Part shown: piece after piece, positions 8,486 through 16,494 of the stretch
Position numbering within the stretch: the first letter of the stretch is position 1
How the letters are laid out: each line of letters begins with the position of its first letter
From: Paenibacillus silvae
GTDB lineage: Bacteria; Bacillota; Bacilli; Paenibacillales; Paenibacillaceae
NCBI RefSeq assembly: GCF_014639235.1
Contig: NZ_BMFU01000002.1
Span: 124,001-188,000 of the forward strand
Length of the DNA: 64,000 bases
Reading direction: 5' to 3'
Position numbers and translations under genes: made by a program
Notes under the pieces: generated by a model
The model's input: the letters and a program-made list of their open reading frames with translations, nothing else
Databases searched by the model: none
What the model was told of the DNA's origin: nothing

Positions 8486-9001
8486 TTAGAAAACAATACT
8501 CCAGCAGCCCTGTTGTCTGCGTAACTGCACAATTTGCCCTGCATGATAAGCATCGTGCAGAACCCACCGGGCAAGGGTGTGAGCCCAGTTTTGTTCGGAA
8601 TCCATATAAGCTTCTTCGAGTTTAGCTTCCTGCAAGGTAGCAAGGGTATCGCGCAACTGCTCAGCCAGTTTAGTAGTTTGCTCCATCAGCTTGCTCCAAC
8701 CGGCTTCGTTCAATGGATCACCGGAAATACCAAATGTAGCTACGTTTGAATCGGCAGCAGACACAGATGGAGTTTTATCCTGAAGACGATCCAAGATCCG
8801 TTGGTTGTAATAATACATATGATTCACCAGCTGCCATATGCTTAATCCTCCTGAAGGGGGAACCCAAGCTGCTTGCTCTGCGGTAAGGCCCTCAAGTGCC
8901 TTCGACAATGTAACAATCCAGTTGCATTGATCCCAGGTATCTTCTTTTTGAATAAGCAGCACATCTAATGCCGTTGTCGCTGACTTCATCTTTGGTTTCA
9001 T
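8486..9001 (-). CDS. DinB superfamily protein
   Basis: The protein has 171 residues. DinB-family four-helix bundles bind a metal through three histidines, and all three are visible here: His61 (LVNHMYYYNQ), His149 and His153 (WVLHDAYHAGQI). Members include bacillithiol or mycothiol transferases and many uncharacterised proteins; which applies cannot be told. The start at 9001 lies very close to its GAGAGGA site, so the second ATG at 8989 is an alternative. It is divergent from the CGNR regulator, and the two share a short space with a 9-bp inverted repeat. Confidence 0.8.
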   Translation of the reverse strand: MKPKMKSATTALDVLLIQKEDTWDQCNWIVTLSKALEGLTAEQAAWVPPSGGLSIWQLVNHMYYYNQRILDRLQDKTPSVSAADSNVATFGISGDPLNEAGWSKLMEQTTKLAEQLRDTLATLQEAKLEEAYMDSEQNWAHTLARWVLHDAYHAGQIVQLRRQQGCWSIVF

Positions 9002-9066
9002 TCCTCTCGTATGGACTCATTTCACTCTTATGTCTTGCTGGATGTAACTAGCTAACGAAGACTGAA

Positions 9067-9109
9067 ATGGTTACAATAAATATACCACAATTCGAAGATT
9101 TGTAACCAT
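9067..9109. promoter_or_regulatory. Inverted repeat in the dinB/CGNR divergent promoter region
   Basis: ATGGTTACA (9067-9075) and TGTAACCAT (9101-9109) are perfect 9-bp inverted arms 25 bp apart. A third GTTACA lies at 9128-9133, just before the CGNR ribosome site. This pattern suggests operator half-sites, possibly for the CGNR zinc-finger protein itself. Confidence 0.4.
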
Positions 9110-9148
9110 CTTTTATGATTTTAGATAGTTACACAGGCGGAGGTATAC

Positions 9149-9733
9149 ATGGACAGATTATGGACCGATTTTGTGAACAGCGATTATCATGACTGGCGTG
9201 GTGGGGACCGATCAGAAGACAGGCTGGGGAAAGCAAGCTGGCAGCAGGATTTTTTGAATCGTTGGCAATTAGAAGCAACGGTACCCGCCTCGAGTGCGGA
9301 GGAATCGACGATGAGAAGTTTTAGAGATGAGTTACAGTCCCTGGCTATTCGCATGTCTGCTGGAGATCTGTTAACGGATAAGGATCAAACCTGGTTAAAT
9401 GACTGTATGCAGGCAGGCGGGGTAACCAGAAAACTGATCTTACAAGAAAAAGGACTGGATGTTGTACTGGTTCCGATGCATGCTCATTGGCAGCAGGTAA
9501 TCGCAGAAGTGGCCGCTGATTTTGCCATGACATTATTAAAGGGAGAAGGACAGCGCATTCGAAGCTGTGACAATCCGGATTGCCGCTGGATCTTCTATGA
9601 TGATACCCGGAGCAGAACACAGAAATATTGTGATGACAAAATGTGCGGTAATCTCATGAAGGTTAGACGGTTTCGGGCTAAACGTAAACAGGCAACGAGT
9701 AAGGAACCTGGTGAGAAAAAAAATGAAATTTAA
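9149..9733 (+). CDS. CGNR zinc-finger domain transcriptional regulator
   Basis: The protein has 194 residues with a CGGAGG site upstream. The N-terminal 130 residues match the stress/ABATE-type helical domain. The C-terminus carries the CGNR zinc finger with Cys140, Cys145, Cys161 and Cys166 followed by the basic KVRRFRAKRK. The family-naming CGNR motif reads CGNL here, so the Arg is replaced. CGNR proteins are putative DNA-binding regulators with unknown ligands. It is monocistronic and divergent from dinB. Confidence 0.85.
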   Translation: MDRLWTDFVNSDYHDWRGGDRSEDRLGKASWQQDFLNRWQLEATVPASSAEESTMRSFRDELQSLAIRMSAGDLLTDKDQTWLNDCMQAGGVTRKLILQEKGLDVVLVPMHAHWQQVIAEVAADFAMTLLKGEGQRIRSCDNPDCRWIFYDDTRSRTQKYCDDKMCGNLMKVRRFRAKRKQATSKEPGEKKNEI

Positions 9734-9796
9734 CCTTTTAGTTTAACCTTGTACGATCAGTAAACAGCAACAGAGTAAAAGTGAGCTATACCAGAA

Positions 9797-9825
9797 TTGA
9801 TAAATATTAACACTTGATATATAAT
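9797..9825 (+). promoter_or_regulatory. SigA-type promoter of the amidohydrolase gene
   Basis: TTGATA (9797-9802), a 17-nt spacer and a perfect TATAAT (9820-9825). The predicted start is near 9832, leaving a leader of about 115 nt that contains a 25-bp tandem repeat. Confidence 0.65.
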
Positions 9826-9880
9826 GGTTATATACTAGCGAAAATATAGTCATAAGCAAAAAGAAATGAAGCAATGTGAA

Positions 9881-9930
9881 TCAGATCATTTCACAAGCCA
9901 CTATGTCAGATCATTTTACAAACCAGTATG
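9881..9930 (+). repeat. Two tandem 25-bp repeats in the amidohydrolase leader
   Basis: Units 9881-9905 and 9906-9930 both begin TCAGATCATTT and end TATG; they differ at three positions. They lie between the predicted transcription start and the ribosome binding site. They could be paired regulator sites or a recent duplication. Confidence 0.6.
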
Positions 9931-9946
9931 ATGGGAGAGATGTCTC

Positions 9947-11320
9947 ATGGGGACAGGTTATCTTTTGAAAAACGGTTGTGTATTATCGATGGATGCTCGT
10001 ATTGGTCAGTATAACAGGGCGGATGTGCTTATTCAGGATTCTGTCATTGCAGCAATTCAGCCTGATCTGGAGGTATCAGGGCCCGAGGTTGAGGTGATTG
10101 ATGCGTCAGACATGATCATTATGCCTGGACTGGTGGATACACATCGCCATATGTGGGAATCGCTTGTCAAGACAGCTGGAACGAACTGGTCACTGCCCGT
10201 GTATTTGCAGAATCTGTACTACGGCGCAATGGGAAGCAAGCTTCGACCGCAGGACAGCTACATTGCCAATTTGCTCGGATCGTTGGAAGCGCTTAACGCC
10301 GGTGTCACTACAGTACTGGATTGGAGCATGCCCTATTCGCCTGAACATACAGATGAATTGATTCGGGGACTGCAGGATTCAGGCATTCGGGCCGTTTTTG
10401 CTCATGGTGTACCGGGGGAGACCGAATATTGGAATCGGGAGAGCAAGCTCTCGTATCCAGAGAATGTCAGAGCGGTGAAAGAGCGTCATTTTTCCTCCAA
10501 AGATCAGCTGCTCACCTATGGTCTCGCCATCCGCGGCCCGGAATTCAGTCACTGGGATACCACGGTGCAGGATATTCGGCTTGCGGAAGAGCTGGATGCA
10601 ATTTGTTCCATGCATGTCGGGTTTGGCAGCTGGGGGTCGGCAGATCGTTCGATCAGCCGAATGTATGAGGCAGGACTGCTCAGTCCGCGCATCAATGTGG
10701 TTCATGGCAACACAATGGGCATGGATGAATTTAAAATGCTTGCAGACAGTGGGGCCTCCTTGTCGGTTACCCCTGAAGTCGAGATGATGATGGGACATGG
10801 ATATCCGGCTACAGGCTATTTTATCGAACATGGCGGTACACCAACCCTTGGGGTCGATGTGGTAACTTCGACAGGTGGCGATATGTTCTCACAGATGAAG
10901 TTTGCGCTGCAAGCAGAACGTTCCAGAACCAATGAGTCACTGCTGGCGCAGGGAGAAATGCCAGGGGAATTAAGTCTGCAAGCAAGTCAGGTGCTGCGCT
11001 TTGCAACTACGGCGGGTGCTCAGGCGTTAGGGCTGGAGCAGAAAACTGGTTCACTAACACCGGGCAAGGAAGCGGATTTGATCATGATTCGTACGACGGA
11101 CCTGAACCTGTTCCCTGTGCATGATCCGATTGGTGCTGTTGTGCAATTTGCGAATCCGTCCAATGTGGATACGGTCTTTGTTGCTGGAAAACCGGTGAAG
11201 CGGGGTGGCAAGCTGCTGCATGTGGATCTGGATGCCATTCGTAGCAAAGCGATGCAGAGTAAGGAATATTTGTTGACGCAGTATCGGATGTCCGATGCGG
11301 ACCGGGTTGTTTTTTCATAA
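9947..11320 (+). CDS. Amidohydrolase of the TRZ/ATZ (chlorohydrolase/cytosine deaminase-like) family
   Basis: The protein has 457 residues and starts at ATG behind GGGAGAG. It shows the metal-dependent amidohydrolase pattern: the HxH site in PGLVDTHRHMWES (about residues 65-75), later metal ligands in SMHVGF and VHGNTM, and GVDVVTS with the conserved Asp; the C-terminal LTPGKEADLIMI returns to the beta-sandwich. Family members deaminate or dechlorinate purines, pyrimidines, triazines and related N-heterocycles. The substrate is not predictable; it differs clearly from the second family member at 61.5 kb. It stands alone between terminators, with a promoter and a tandem repeat upstream. Confidence 0.8.
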   Translation: MGTGYLLKNGCVLSMDARIGQYNRADVLIQDSVIAAIQPDLEVSGPEVEVIDASDMIIMPGLVDTHRHMWESLVKTAGTNWSLPVYLQNLYYGAMGSKLRPQDSYIANLLGSLEALNAGVTTVLDWSMPYSPEHTDELIRGLQDSGIRAVFAHGVPGETEYWNRESKLSYPENVRAVKERHFSSKDQLLTYGLAIRGPEFSHWDTTVQDIRLAEELDAICSMHVGFGSWGSADRSISRMYEAGLLSPRINVVHGNTMGMDEFKMLADSGASLSVTPEVEMMMGHGYPATGYFIEHGGTPTLGVDVVTSTGGDMFSQMKFALQAERSRTNESLLAQGEMPGELSLQASQVLRFATTAGAQALGLEQKTGSLTPGKEADLIMIRTTDLNLFPVHDPIGAVVQFANPSNVDTVFVAGKPVKRGGKLLHVDLDAIRSKAMQSKEYLLTQYRMSDADRVVFS

Positions 11321-11341
11321 AAGAACTGACATAAAATTAAG

Positions 11342-11378
11342 CAAAAGGGCCGTTTTTACAAAGCGGCTCTTTCTCATC
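11342..11378 (+). terminator. Rho-independent terminator after the amidohydrolase
   Basis: AAAGGGCCG and CGGCTCTTT pair around a short A/T-rich loop with one G-U pair, followed by a T-rich stretch, about 25 bp after the stop codon. Confidence 0.55.
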
Positions 11379-11448
11379 TTATCTTTCTTCTCTGATCAAT
11401 TATTCGTACATTGTTTTCACCACTTAATTGGGGGTGGAGCAAGCTATG

Positions 11449-11477
11449 TTGACAAATAGAACGCTTTCCACTAAGAT
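11449..11477 (+). promoter_or_regulatory. SigA-type promoter of the beta-glucoside operon
   Basis: A consensus TTGACA (11449-11454), a 17-nt spacer and TAAGAT (11472-11477). The transcript begins about 25 nt before the first RAT sequence. Confidence 0.75.
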
Positions 11478-11507
11478 AGCGATATAAGTTAATAATGAAT
11501 ATAATCA

Positions 11508-11600
11508 GGATTGTTACTGATCAGCAGGCAAGACCGATTGATAATGCAAACATGCAGAGCTATATTTTTTCATGTGTGCATAATTAATGGTCTTTTTTTT
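11508..11600 (+). promoter_or_regulatory. RAT antiterminator and overlapping terminator upstream of licT
   Basis: The 28-nt segment 11508-11535 starts GGATTGTTACTG and ends CAGGCAAGACC, the conserved ribonucleic antiterminator bound by BglG/LicT proteins. Its 3' AGACC is also the base of a long hairpin that closes with GGTCT at 11589-11593 and a run of T's. The two structures are mutually exclusive, so LicT binding would permit readthrough into its own gene. Confidence 0.9.
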
Positions 11601-11643
11601 GTTGCTAAATTCTGTTAACGTTTCATTTTAAAAGGAGATTCCG

Positions 11644-12483
11644 ATGAAGATCACACGAATTATTAACAATAACGTCGTCTGTGCGGTTAATGATAGGCGC
11701 CAGGAGATGATGCTTTTAGGCAGTGGCATTGGCTTTCAGAAGAAAAAGGGAGACGATGTGGACACCGTTAAAATTGAAAAGGAATTTTTTCTGAAGTCCA
11801 AAAACGTATCAGGCAAATTATATGCCCTGCTGGCGCAAATCCCAATGGAATATATTCGTGTGTCGGACAGCATTATTCAATACGCCAAGCAGTCCTTAAA
11901 CAAGGAACTCAATGAAAATATATACCTGACGCTAACCGATCATATTAATTTTGCCGTGGCACGTTATAAGCAGGGCATGAACTTCAATAATGCTTTGTTG
12001 TCTGAAATTAAAGCGTTTTACTCCAATGAATTCCGTGTAGCTATGAAAGCTCGGGATATGATTAACGAGGAATTTAATATCACATTGCCCGAAGATGAGG
12101 CCGGATTCATTGCACTTCATATTGTTAATGCAGAGCTGGGATCTGAAATGGAAGAAACGATGAAGATTACGCAGTTTATTCATAAAGTCTTGAATATTAT
12201 TCGATATCAGTTTAATATTCATTTTAATGAAAGCTCGCTTCATTATTCCAGACTTGTTACTCATTTGAAATTTTTCGCCTATCGCTTGTTTAATAATACG
12301 GTTGTGAAAAGTGGAGATAGTGATTTTCTTCATATCATTAAAGAGAAGTATTCGCAAGAATATCAATGCAGTCTCCGCATTGCACAGCTGATTCGAGTAG
12401 ACTATGGAAAAGAGTTAACCGAAGATGAGTTGGTATATTTAACAGTTCATATCAAAAGGGTTATTGATGAAGAGAAGGATTGA
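11644..12483 (+). CDS. licT: BglG-family transcription antiterminator LicT
   Basis: The protein has 279 residues behind AAAAGGAGA. Residues 1-56 are the RNA-binding CAT domain (MKITRIINNNVVCAV), followed by PRD1 and PRD2. The four regulatory histidines are at 100, 159, 207 and 269, the numbering known for Bacillus subtilis LicT. In such proteins HPr phosphorylates PRD2 (activation, linking to carbon catabolite control) and the cognate EII phosphorylates PRD1 (inactivation without sugar). RAT sequences lie both upstream of licT and between licT and the PTS gene, so it controls itself and the catabolic genes. Confidence 0.95.
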   Translation: MKITRIINNNVVCAVNDRRQEMMLLGSGIGFQKKKGDDVDTVKIEKEFFLKSKNVSGKLYALLAQIPMEYIRVSDSIIQYAKQSLNKELNENIYLTLTDHINFAVARYKQGMNFNNALLSEIKAFYSNEFRVAMKARDMINEEFNITLPEDEAGFIALHIVNAELGSEMEETMKITQFIHKVLNIIRYQFNIHFNESSLHYSRLVTHLKFFAYRLFNNTVVKSGDSDFLHIIKEKYSQEYQCSLRIAQLIRVDYGKELTEDELVYLTVHIKRVIDEEKD

Positions 12484-12512
12484 TTCATCAGCCCACTATA
12501 ATGACTATACTA

Positions 12513-12599
12513 GGATTGTTACTGGTGAGGCAGGCAAGACCTAGAGTTCCATCGTGTATAGAGCTTATCTATATTCGATAGAATTCTAGGTCTTTTTTT
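12513..12599 (+). promoter_or_regulatory. Second RAT antiterminator/terminator between licT and the PTS gene
   Basis: A 29-nt RAT (12513-12541) beginning GGATTGTTACTG and ending CAGGCAAGACC overlaps the left arm of a terminator that closes with CTAGGTCTTTTTTT near 12599. This gives a second LicT-dependent checkpoint before the transporter and glucosidase genes. Confidence 0.9.
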
Positions 12600-12629
12600 A
12601 TACCAAAAATATTTAAGGGGGAGCAGTAC

Positions 12630-14495
12630 ATGAAACATGAAAGCACAGCCGCCGAGATTTTAAAACTGGTCGGTGGAGAAAAAAACGTAGACAGTGTAAC
12701 GCATTGTGCTACGAGACTGCGATTTAATCTGAAGGACGAGAAAGTCGCGAATGATGAAGCGTTAAAAAATGTACAAGGTGTTGTGGGTGTTGCCAGCAGT
12801 GGTGGGCAGTATCAGGTCATTATCGGTAACGAGGTAAATAATGTGTATAAAGCATTGACACAGCTGGGGAACTTCGCAAAAGATAATGATGCTCCGTCTG
12901 TGAAAAAAGGGAAACTAACGACGCTTCTGGACACCATCTCCGGAATCTTTACACCCATTCTGCCAGCCATGATTGGTTGTGCGATGATCAAAGCCGTTCT
13001 TCTAATTTTAAAAACGTTTGATCTCGTTGATCTGGAAGGACAATTCAATACGATTATGACCTTTATCGGTGATGCGGCGTATTACTTCTTGCCGATGCTG
13101 CTTGCCTGGAGTGCGGCCGTTAAGCTGAAAGCTAATGTGGGCTTTGCATTAACCATTGCTGGTGTTCTGTTGCATCCCACCTTTGCAGCTTTGATGACTG
13201 CTGGTAAGCCCGTTTCGTTTTTAGGGCTGCCTGTCACTCCGGCGACGTACACTTCGTCGGTTATCCCGATTATTTTAGCGGTATGGATCTTGTCGTATGT
13301 GGAACGCTTTGCCGAGAAATATTCTCCATCGGTTATTAAATCCATTCTTAAACCATTAATCGTGATTCTTGTGATGGCTCCACTTACGCTGATTGTACTC
13401 GGACCGATCGGTGCAATTGCGGGTAACTACCTTGCGTCAGCTGTTTCATTTGTCAATACACATGCAGGATGGTTAGTGTCCGGTATTATCGGCGGCGCAT
13501 TCCCATTCCTGATTATGACGGGTATGCATTATAGTTTGGGACCTGTTGTGCTCACGGCCTATGCACAGACAAAGACGGATAGCATTGTTGGTCCAGGTAT
13601 GCTTGTACACAATATATCTCAAGGTGCAGCTGCTCTGGCAGTCGCTTTACGAACTAAAAATAAAGCTTTTAAACAGGTCGCCTATTCTACCAGTGTAACT
13701 GCACTGCTCGGAATTACCGAGCCCGCTTTGTTTGGTGTCAATTTACGTTTGAAAAAACCACTGATTGCTGTTGTCATTGGTGGGATTGTAGCGGGTATAT
13801 ATGTCGGATTGTTCGGTGTAGCTCGATCGGCTTTAGGTATTGCAGGTATAGCTACGCTGCCAGCATTTATCACGGATCATCCATGGAACCTGGTTCATGC
13901 GGCAATTGGTTGTGTGATTGCATTTGTAGTTACATTCATCATTACTCTGATCCTGGGATTTGAAGATGTACCTGAGGATGGAAAGAATCAAAATACACAA
14001 GAAAAGTCTTCTTCAACGAATCGTGTGACGGTTGCCGACGTTTCGGAACACGTTCTTACTGCACCGTTAACAGGGAAAGTTTTAGAGTTATCCACGATAA
14101 AAGATGAAGCTTTTGCATCGGGGGCGATGGGAAAAGGAGTTGCCATTAAACCCGAGGTTGGAAAACTCGTTGCTCCTGCTGATGGAGTTGTATCTGCTGT
14201 ATTTCCTACCTCTCATGCAATTGGAATCAGCACGAATCATGGTGCGGAGCTTCTCGTTCACATTGGCATGAATACGGTGAAGCTGAAAGGGGAGCATTTC
14301 AAGGTTCATGTCCAGGAAGGGGATGCCGTGAAAGCTGGAGATTTACTCATTGAATTCGATACGGATGCGATCGCGTCGAAAGGCTTTGATCTGACTACAC
14401 CGATTATTGTAACGAATTCGGATGATTTTCTAGATGTAATCAGTACGGACAAAGCTTCGATTACGATTGGTGAAAGACTGATCAAGATTATTTAA
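12630..14495 (+). CDS. bglP: Beta-glucoside PTS transporter, EIIBCA
   Basis: The protein has 621 residues with an AAGGGGGAG site upstream. Domain order is B-C-A. EIIB has the phosphorylated Cys26 in VTHCATRLRF; the EIIC domain (about residues 95-455) has about ten membrane helices; a short linker leads to EIIA with phospho-accepting His544 in LLVHIGMNTV and the earlier HAIGIST. It imports and phosphorylates aryl-beta-glucosides, cellobiose-type sugars or salicin, and in family models its EIIB controls LicT through PRD1. It lies behind a RAT/terminator and 24 bp before the glucosidase gene. Confidence 0.93.
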   Translation: MKHESTAAEILKLVGGEKNVDSVTHCATRLRFNLKDEKVANDEALKNVQGVVGVASSGGQYQVIIGNEVNNVYKALTQLGNFAKDNDAPSVKKGKLTTLLDTISGIFTPILPAMIGCAMIKAVLLILKTFDLVDLEGQFNTIMTFIGDAAYYFLPMLLAWSAAVKLKANVGFALTIAGVLLHPTFAALMTAGKPVSFLGLPVTPATYTSSVIPIILAVWILSYVERFAEKYSPSVIKSILKPLIVILVMAPLTLIVLGPIGAIAGNYLASAVSFVNTHAGWLVSGIIGGAFPFLIMTGMHYSLGPVVLTAYAQTKTDSIVGPGMLVHNISQGAAALAVALRTKNKAFKQVAYSTSVTALLGITEPALFGVNLRLKKPLIAVVIGGIVAGIYVGLFGVARSALGIAGIATLPAFITDHPWNLVHAAIGCVIAFVVTFIITLILGFEDVPEDGKNQNTQEKSSSTNRVTVADVSEHVLTAPLTGKVLELSTIKDEAFASGAMGKGVAIKPEVGKLVAPADGVVSAVFPTSHAIGISTNHGAELLVHIGMNTVKLKGEHFKVHVQEGDAVKAGDLLIEFDTDAIASKGFDLTTPIIVTNSDDFLDVISTDKASITIGERLIKII

Positions 14496-14519
14496 AGATT
14501 AATTAAGGAGGAATGGTTC

Positions 14520-15974
14520 ATGAATAATATTAAGGGTTTCCCGGATTCATTTATGTGGGGCGGTGCAACAGCGGCGAATCAATATGAGGGTGCCTGGAAC
14601 CTTGATGGTAAAAAGGCTAGTACAGCTGATATGATGACAGGCGGAACCCATACGGTTCCCCGTCGCATTACCGTAACGACTGAAGAGGGAGTTCATTATC
14701 CTTCTCATGAAGCGGTAGATGGTTACCATCATTACAAGGAAGATATTCGTTTGTTTGCAGAGATGGGTTTCAAAAGCTTTCGGATGTCTATCGCATGGTC
14801 CAGAATTTTCCCTAACGGAGACGATGCAACCCCGAATGAAGCGGGGCTTCAATTCTACGACAATGTATTTAATGAGTTGAAAAAGTACAATATTGAACCG
14901 ATTGTTACCATCTCCCATTATGAAGCACCATTTGCTTTAACGGATAAATTCAACGCTTGGGCTTCCAGAGAGATGATCGATTGTTACGTTCGGTATTGCG
15001 AAGCTATTTTCAATCGTTACAAAGATGTAGTGAAATATTGGATTACATTTAACGAGATCAATAGCCTGATTGTTCCAGCAGGTGCCTATCTGGCAGGAGC
15101 ACTTCTCGTTGATAAAAGAGGCGGCGTATTTAACAATACAGCAGTAGACAGCACCCAGTTAAGATTTCAAGCGCTGCACCATCAATTTGTGGCGAGTGCC
15201 AAAGCTGTCAAGCTTGCACATGAGATCAATCCGGACTTCAAGCTTGGCTGTATGATCAATTACAGTCATGGCTACGGAAGCACGTGCAGACCGGAGGATA
15301 TGTTACAAGCGCTAAGAATGGATCAAATCAACAACATGATGAGCAGCGACGTACAAGTCAGAGGAGAATATCCTGACTTTGCCAAGAGGTATTTTGAAGA
15401 GAAAAATATTCTCATTCAAATGGCCGATGACGATGAGCAGATTTTAAAACAAGGTTGTGTTGATTTCTATAGCTTCAGCTACTACAAATCTCATGTGGTG
15501 GGTACCCGACCAGAGGGCGATGAGACCCAAGGCAACGTTTTTGGCGGATTCAAAAATCCGTATTTGAAGGCGACGGACTGGGGCTGGCAGATTGATCCGG
15601 TTGGACTCCGGTATATTTTGAACCACGTATACGATCGGTATCGCATTCCGATGATGGTCGTAGAGAATGGTCTTGGAGCGGTAGATGTCGTTGAAGAGGA
15701 TGGCACCGTTAACGATACGTACCGAATTGAATTTTTGCGCGCTCATATCGAACAAATGAAAGAAGCGGTTCGTGATGGGGTTAATCTGATCGGTTATACG
15801 GCATGGGGCTGTATTGATATTGTAAGTGCATCTACTGGCGAGATGGCTAAGCGCTACGGATTCATTTACGTAGATAAGGATAACGAAGGAAAAGGGACGT
15901 TGAAGAGAAGTAAAAAGAACAGTTTCTATTGGTATAAAAAGGTGATCGAGTCCAATGGAGAAGATCTGGGTTAG
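14520..15974 (+). CDS. bglH: 6-phospho-beta-glucosidase, GH1
   Basis: The protein has 484 residues behind AAGGAGGAA. It is a glycoside hydrolase family 1 TIM barrel: the N-terminal signature FMWGGATAANQYEGAW, acid/base Glu179 in TFNEIN and nucleophile Glu382 in VVENGLG. It hydrolyses the phosphorylated beta-glucosides delivered by the upstream PTS to glucose 6-phosphate and aglycone or glucose in the cytoplasm. It is the last gene of the licT operon and is followed by a terminator. The symbol follows B. subtilis bglPH order; bglA is an alternative name. Confidence 0.93.
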   Translation: MNNIKGFPDSFMWGGATAANQYEGAWNLDGKKASTADMMTGGTHTVPRRITVTTEEGVHYPSHEAVDGYHHYKEDIRLFAEMGFKSFRMSIAWSRIFPNGDDATPNEAGLQFYDNVFNELKKYNIEPIVTISHYEAPFALTDKFNAWASREMIDCYVRYCEAIFNRYKDVVKYWITFNEINSLIVPAGAYLAGALLVDKRGGVFNNTAVDSTQLRFQALHHQFVASAKAVKLAHEINPDFKLGCMINYSHGYGSTCRPEDMLQALRMDQINNMMSSDVQVRGEYPDFAKRYFEEKNILIQMADDDEQILKQGCVDFYSFSYYKSHVVGTRPEGDETQGNVFGGFKNPYLKATDWGWQIDPVGLRYILNHVYDRYRIPMMVVENGLGAVDVVEEDGTVNDTYRIEFLRAHIEQMKEAVRDGVNLIGYTAWGCIDIVSASTGEMAKRYGFIYVDKDNEGKGTLKRSKKNSFYWYKKVIESNGEDLG

Positions 15975-15998
15975 GATTAAATAACAACCGATGGAATG

Positions 15999-16026
15999 AA
16001 GCCGCTAATTTTAGCGGTTTTTTTTA
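15999..16026 (+). terminator. Rho-independent terminator of the beta-glucoside operon
   Basis: AGCCGCTAA (16000-16008) pairs with TTAGCGGTT, with one G-U pair, followed by eight T's, about 25 bp after the glucosidase stop. Confidence 0.85.
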
Positions 16027-16494
16027 TATTCAAGCATATGTAAATCAACCATTGCAGATAGTAAGCCGGATGGACGTGTGGCCTTTAGACGGATTTTGGC
16101 GCGAAGTGACAGCGGAAAAAGACGAAAAAGTCCTCCATTTCTATAAGTGCAGATAACAATGGGTAGATAAACGTTTATCCGTTCAAAAATCCCTAAAAAA
16201 ACTGCGCATAATATAAATTATACGCAGTTTTTATTTAAAGCGATTTTCATTCTAAGGCGCAGGCAACAGATCATGATAAATTTCGTGGAAAAAGGCCAAA
16301 ATAAGCTGTTATCCAAAATAATTTTAATCATTCAACGCGATAACGTGTAGAATTCGATAGGTTTTTATAGATGACCGATAAGATAGAACAAATGAGTTTT
16401 TCGTAGAACAGATGAGATGAAACCATACCATGCTCCATCGTATTATGCGATAACACATAACACATTCCAGATTCATCATGAAAGGAACATGCCT
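16027..16494. other. Intergenic region with palindromes and a direct repeat
   Basis: No gene is seen in these 468 bp. They contain a perfect 14-bp palindrome GATAAACGTTTATC (16166-16179), a terminator-like hairpin with ACTGCG/CGCAGT arms and T/A tracts on both sides (16198-16231), and a 13-bp direct repeat TAGAACARATGAG (16384-16396 and 16404-16416) about 80 bp before the permease start. The direct repeat could be a regulator site. Confidence 0.4.

Noticed and set aside
11455..11475. CcpA cre site in the beta-glucoside promoter
   Set aside because: The half matching AACGCTTTCC deviates from the cre consensus at several fixed positions.
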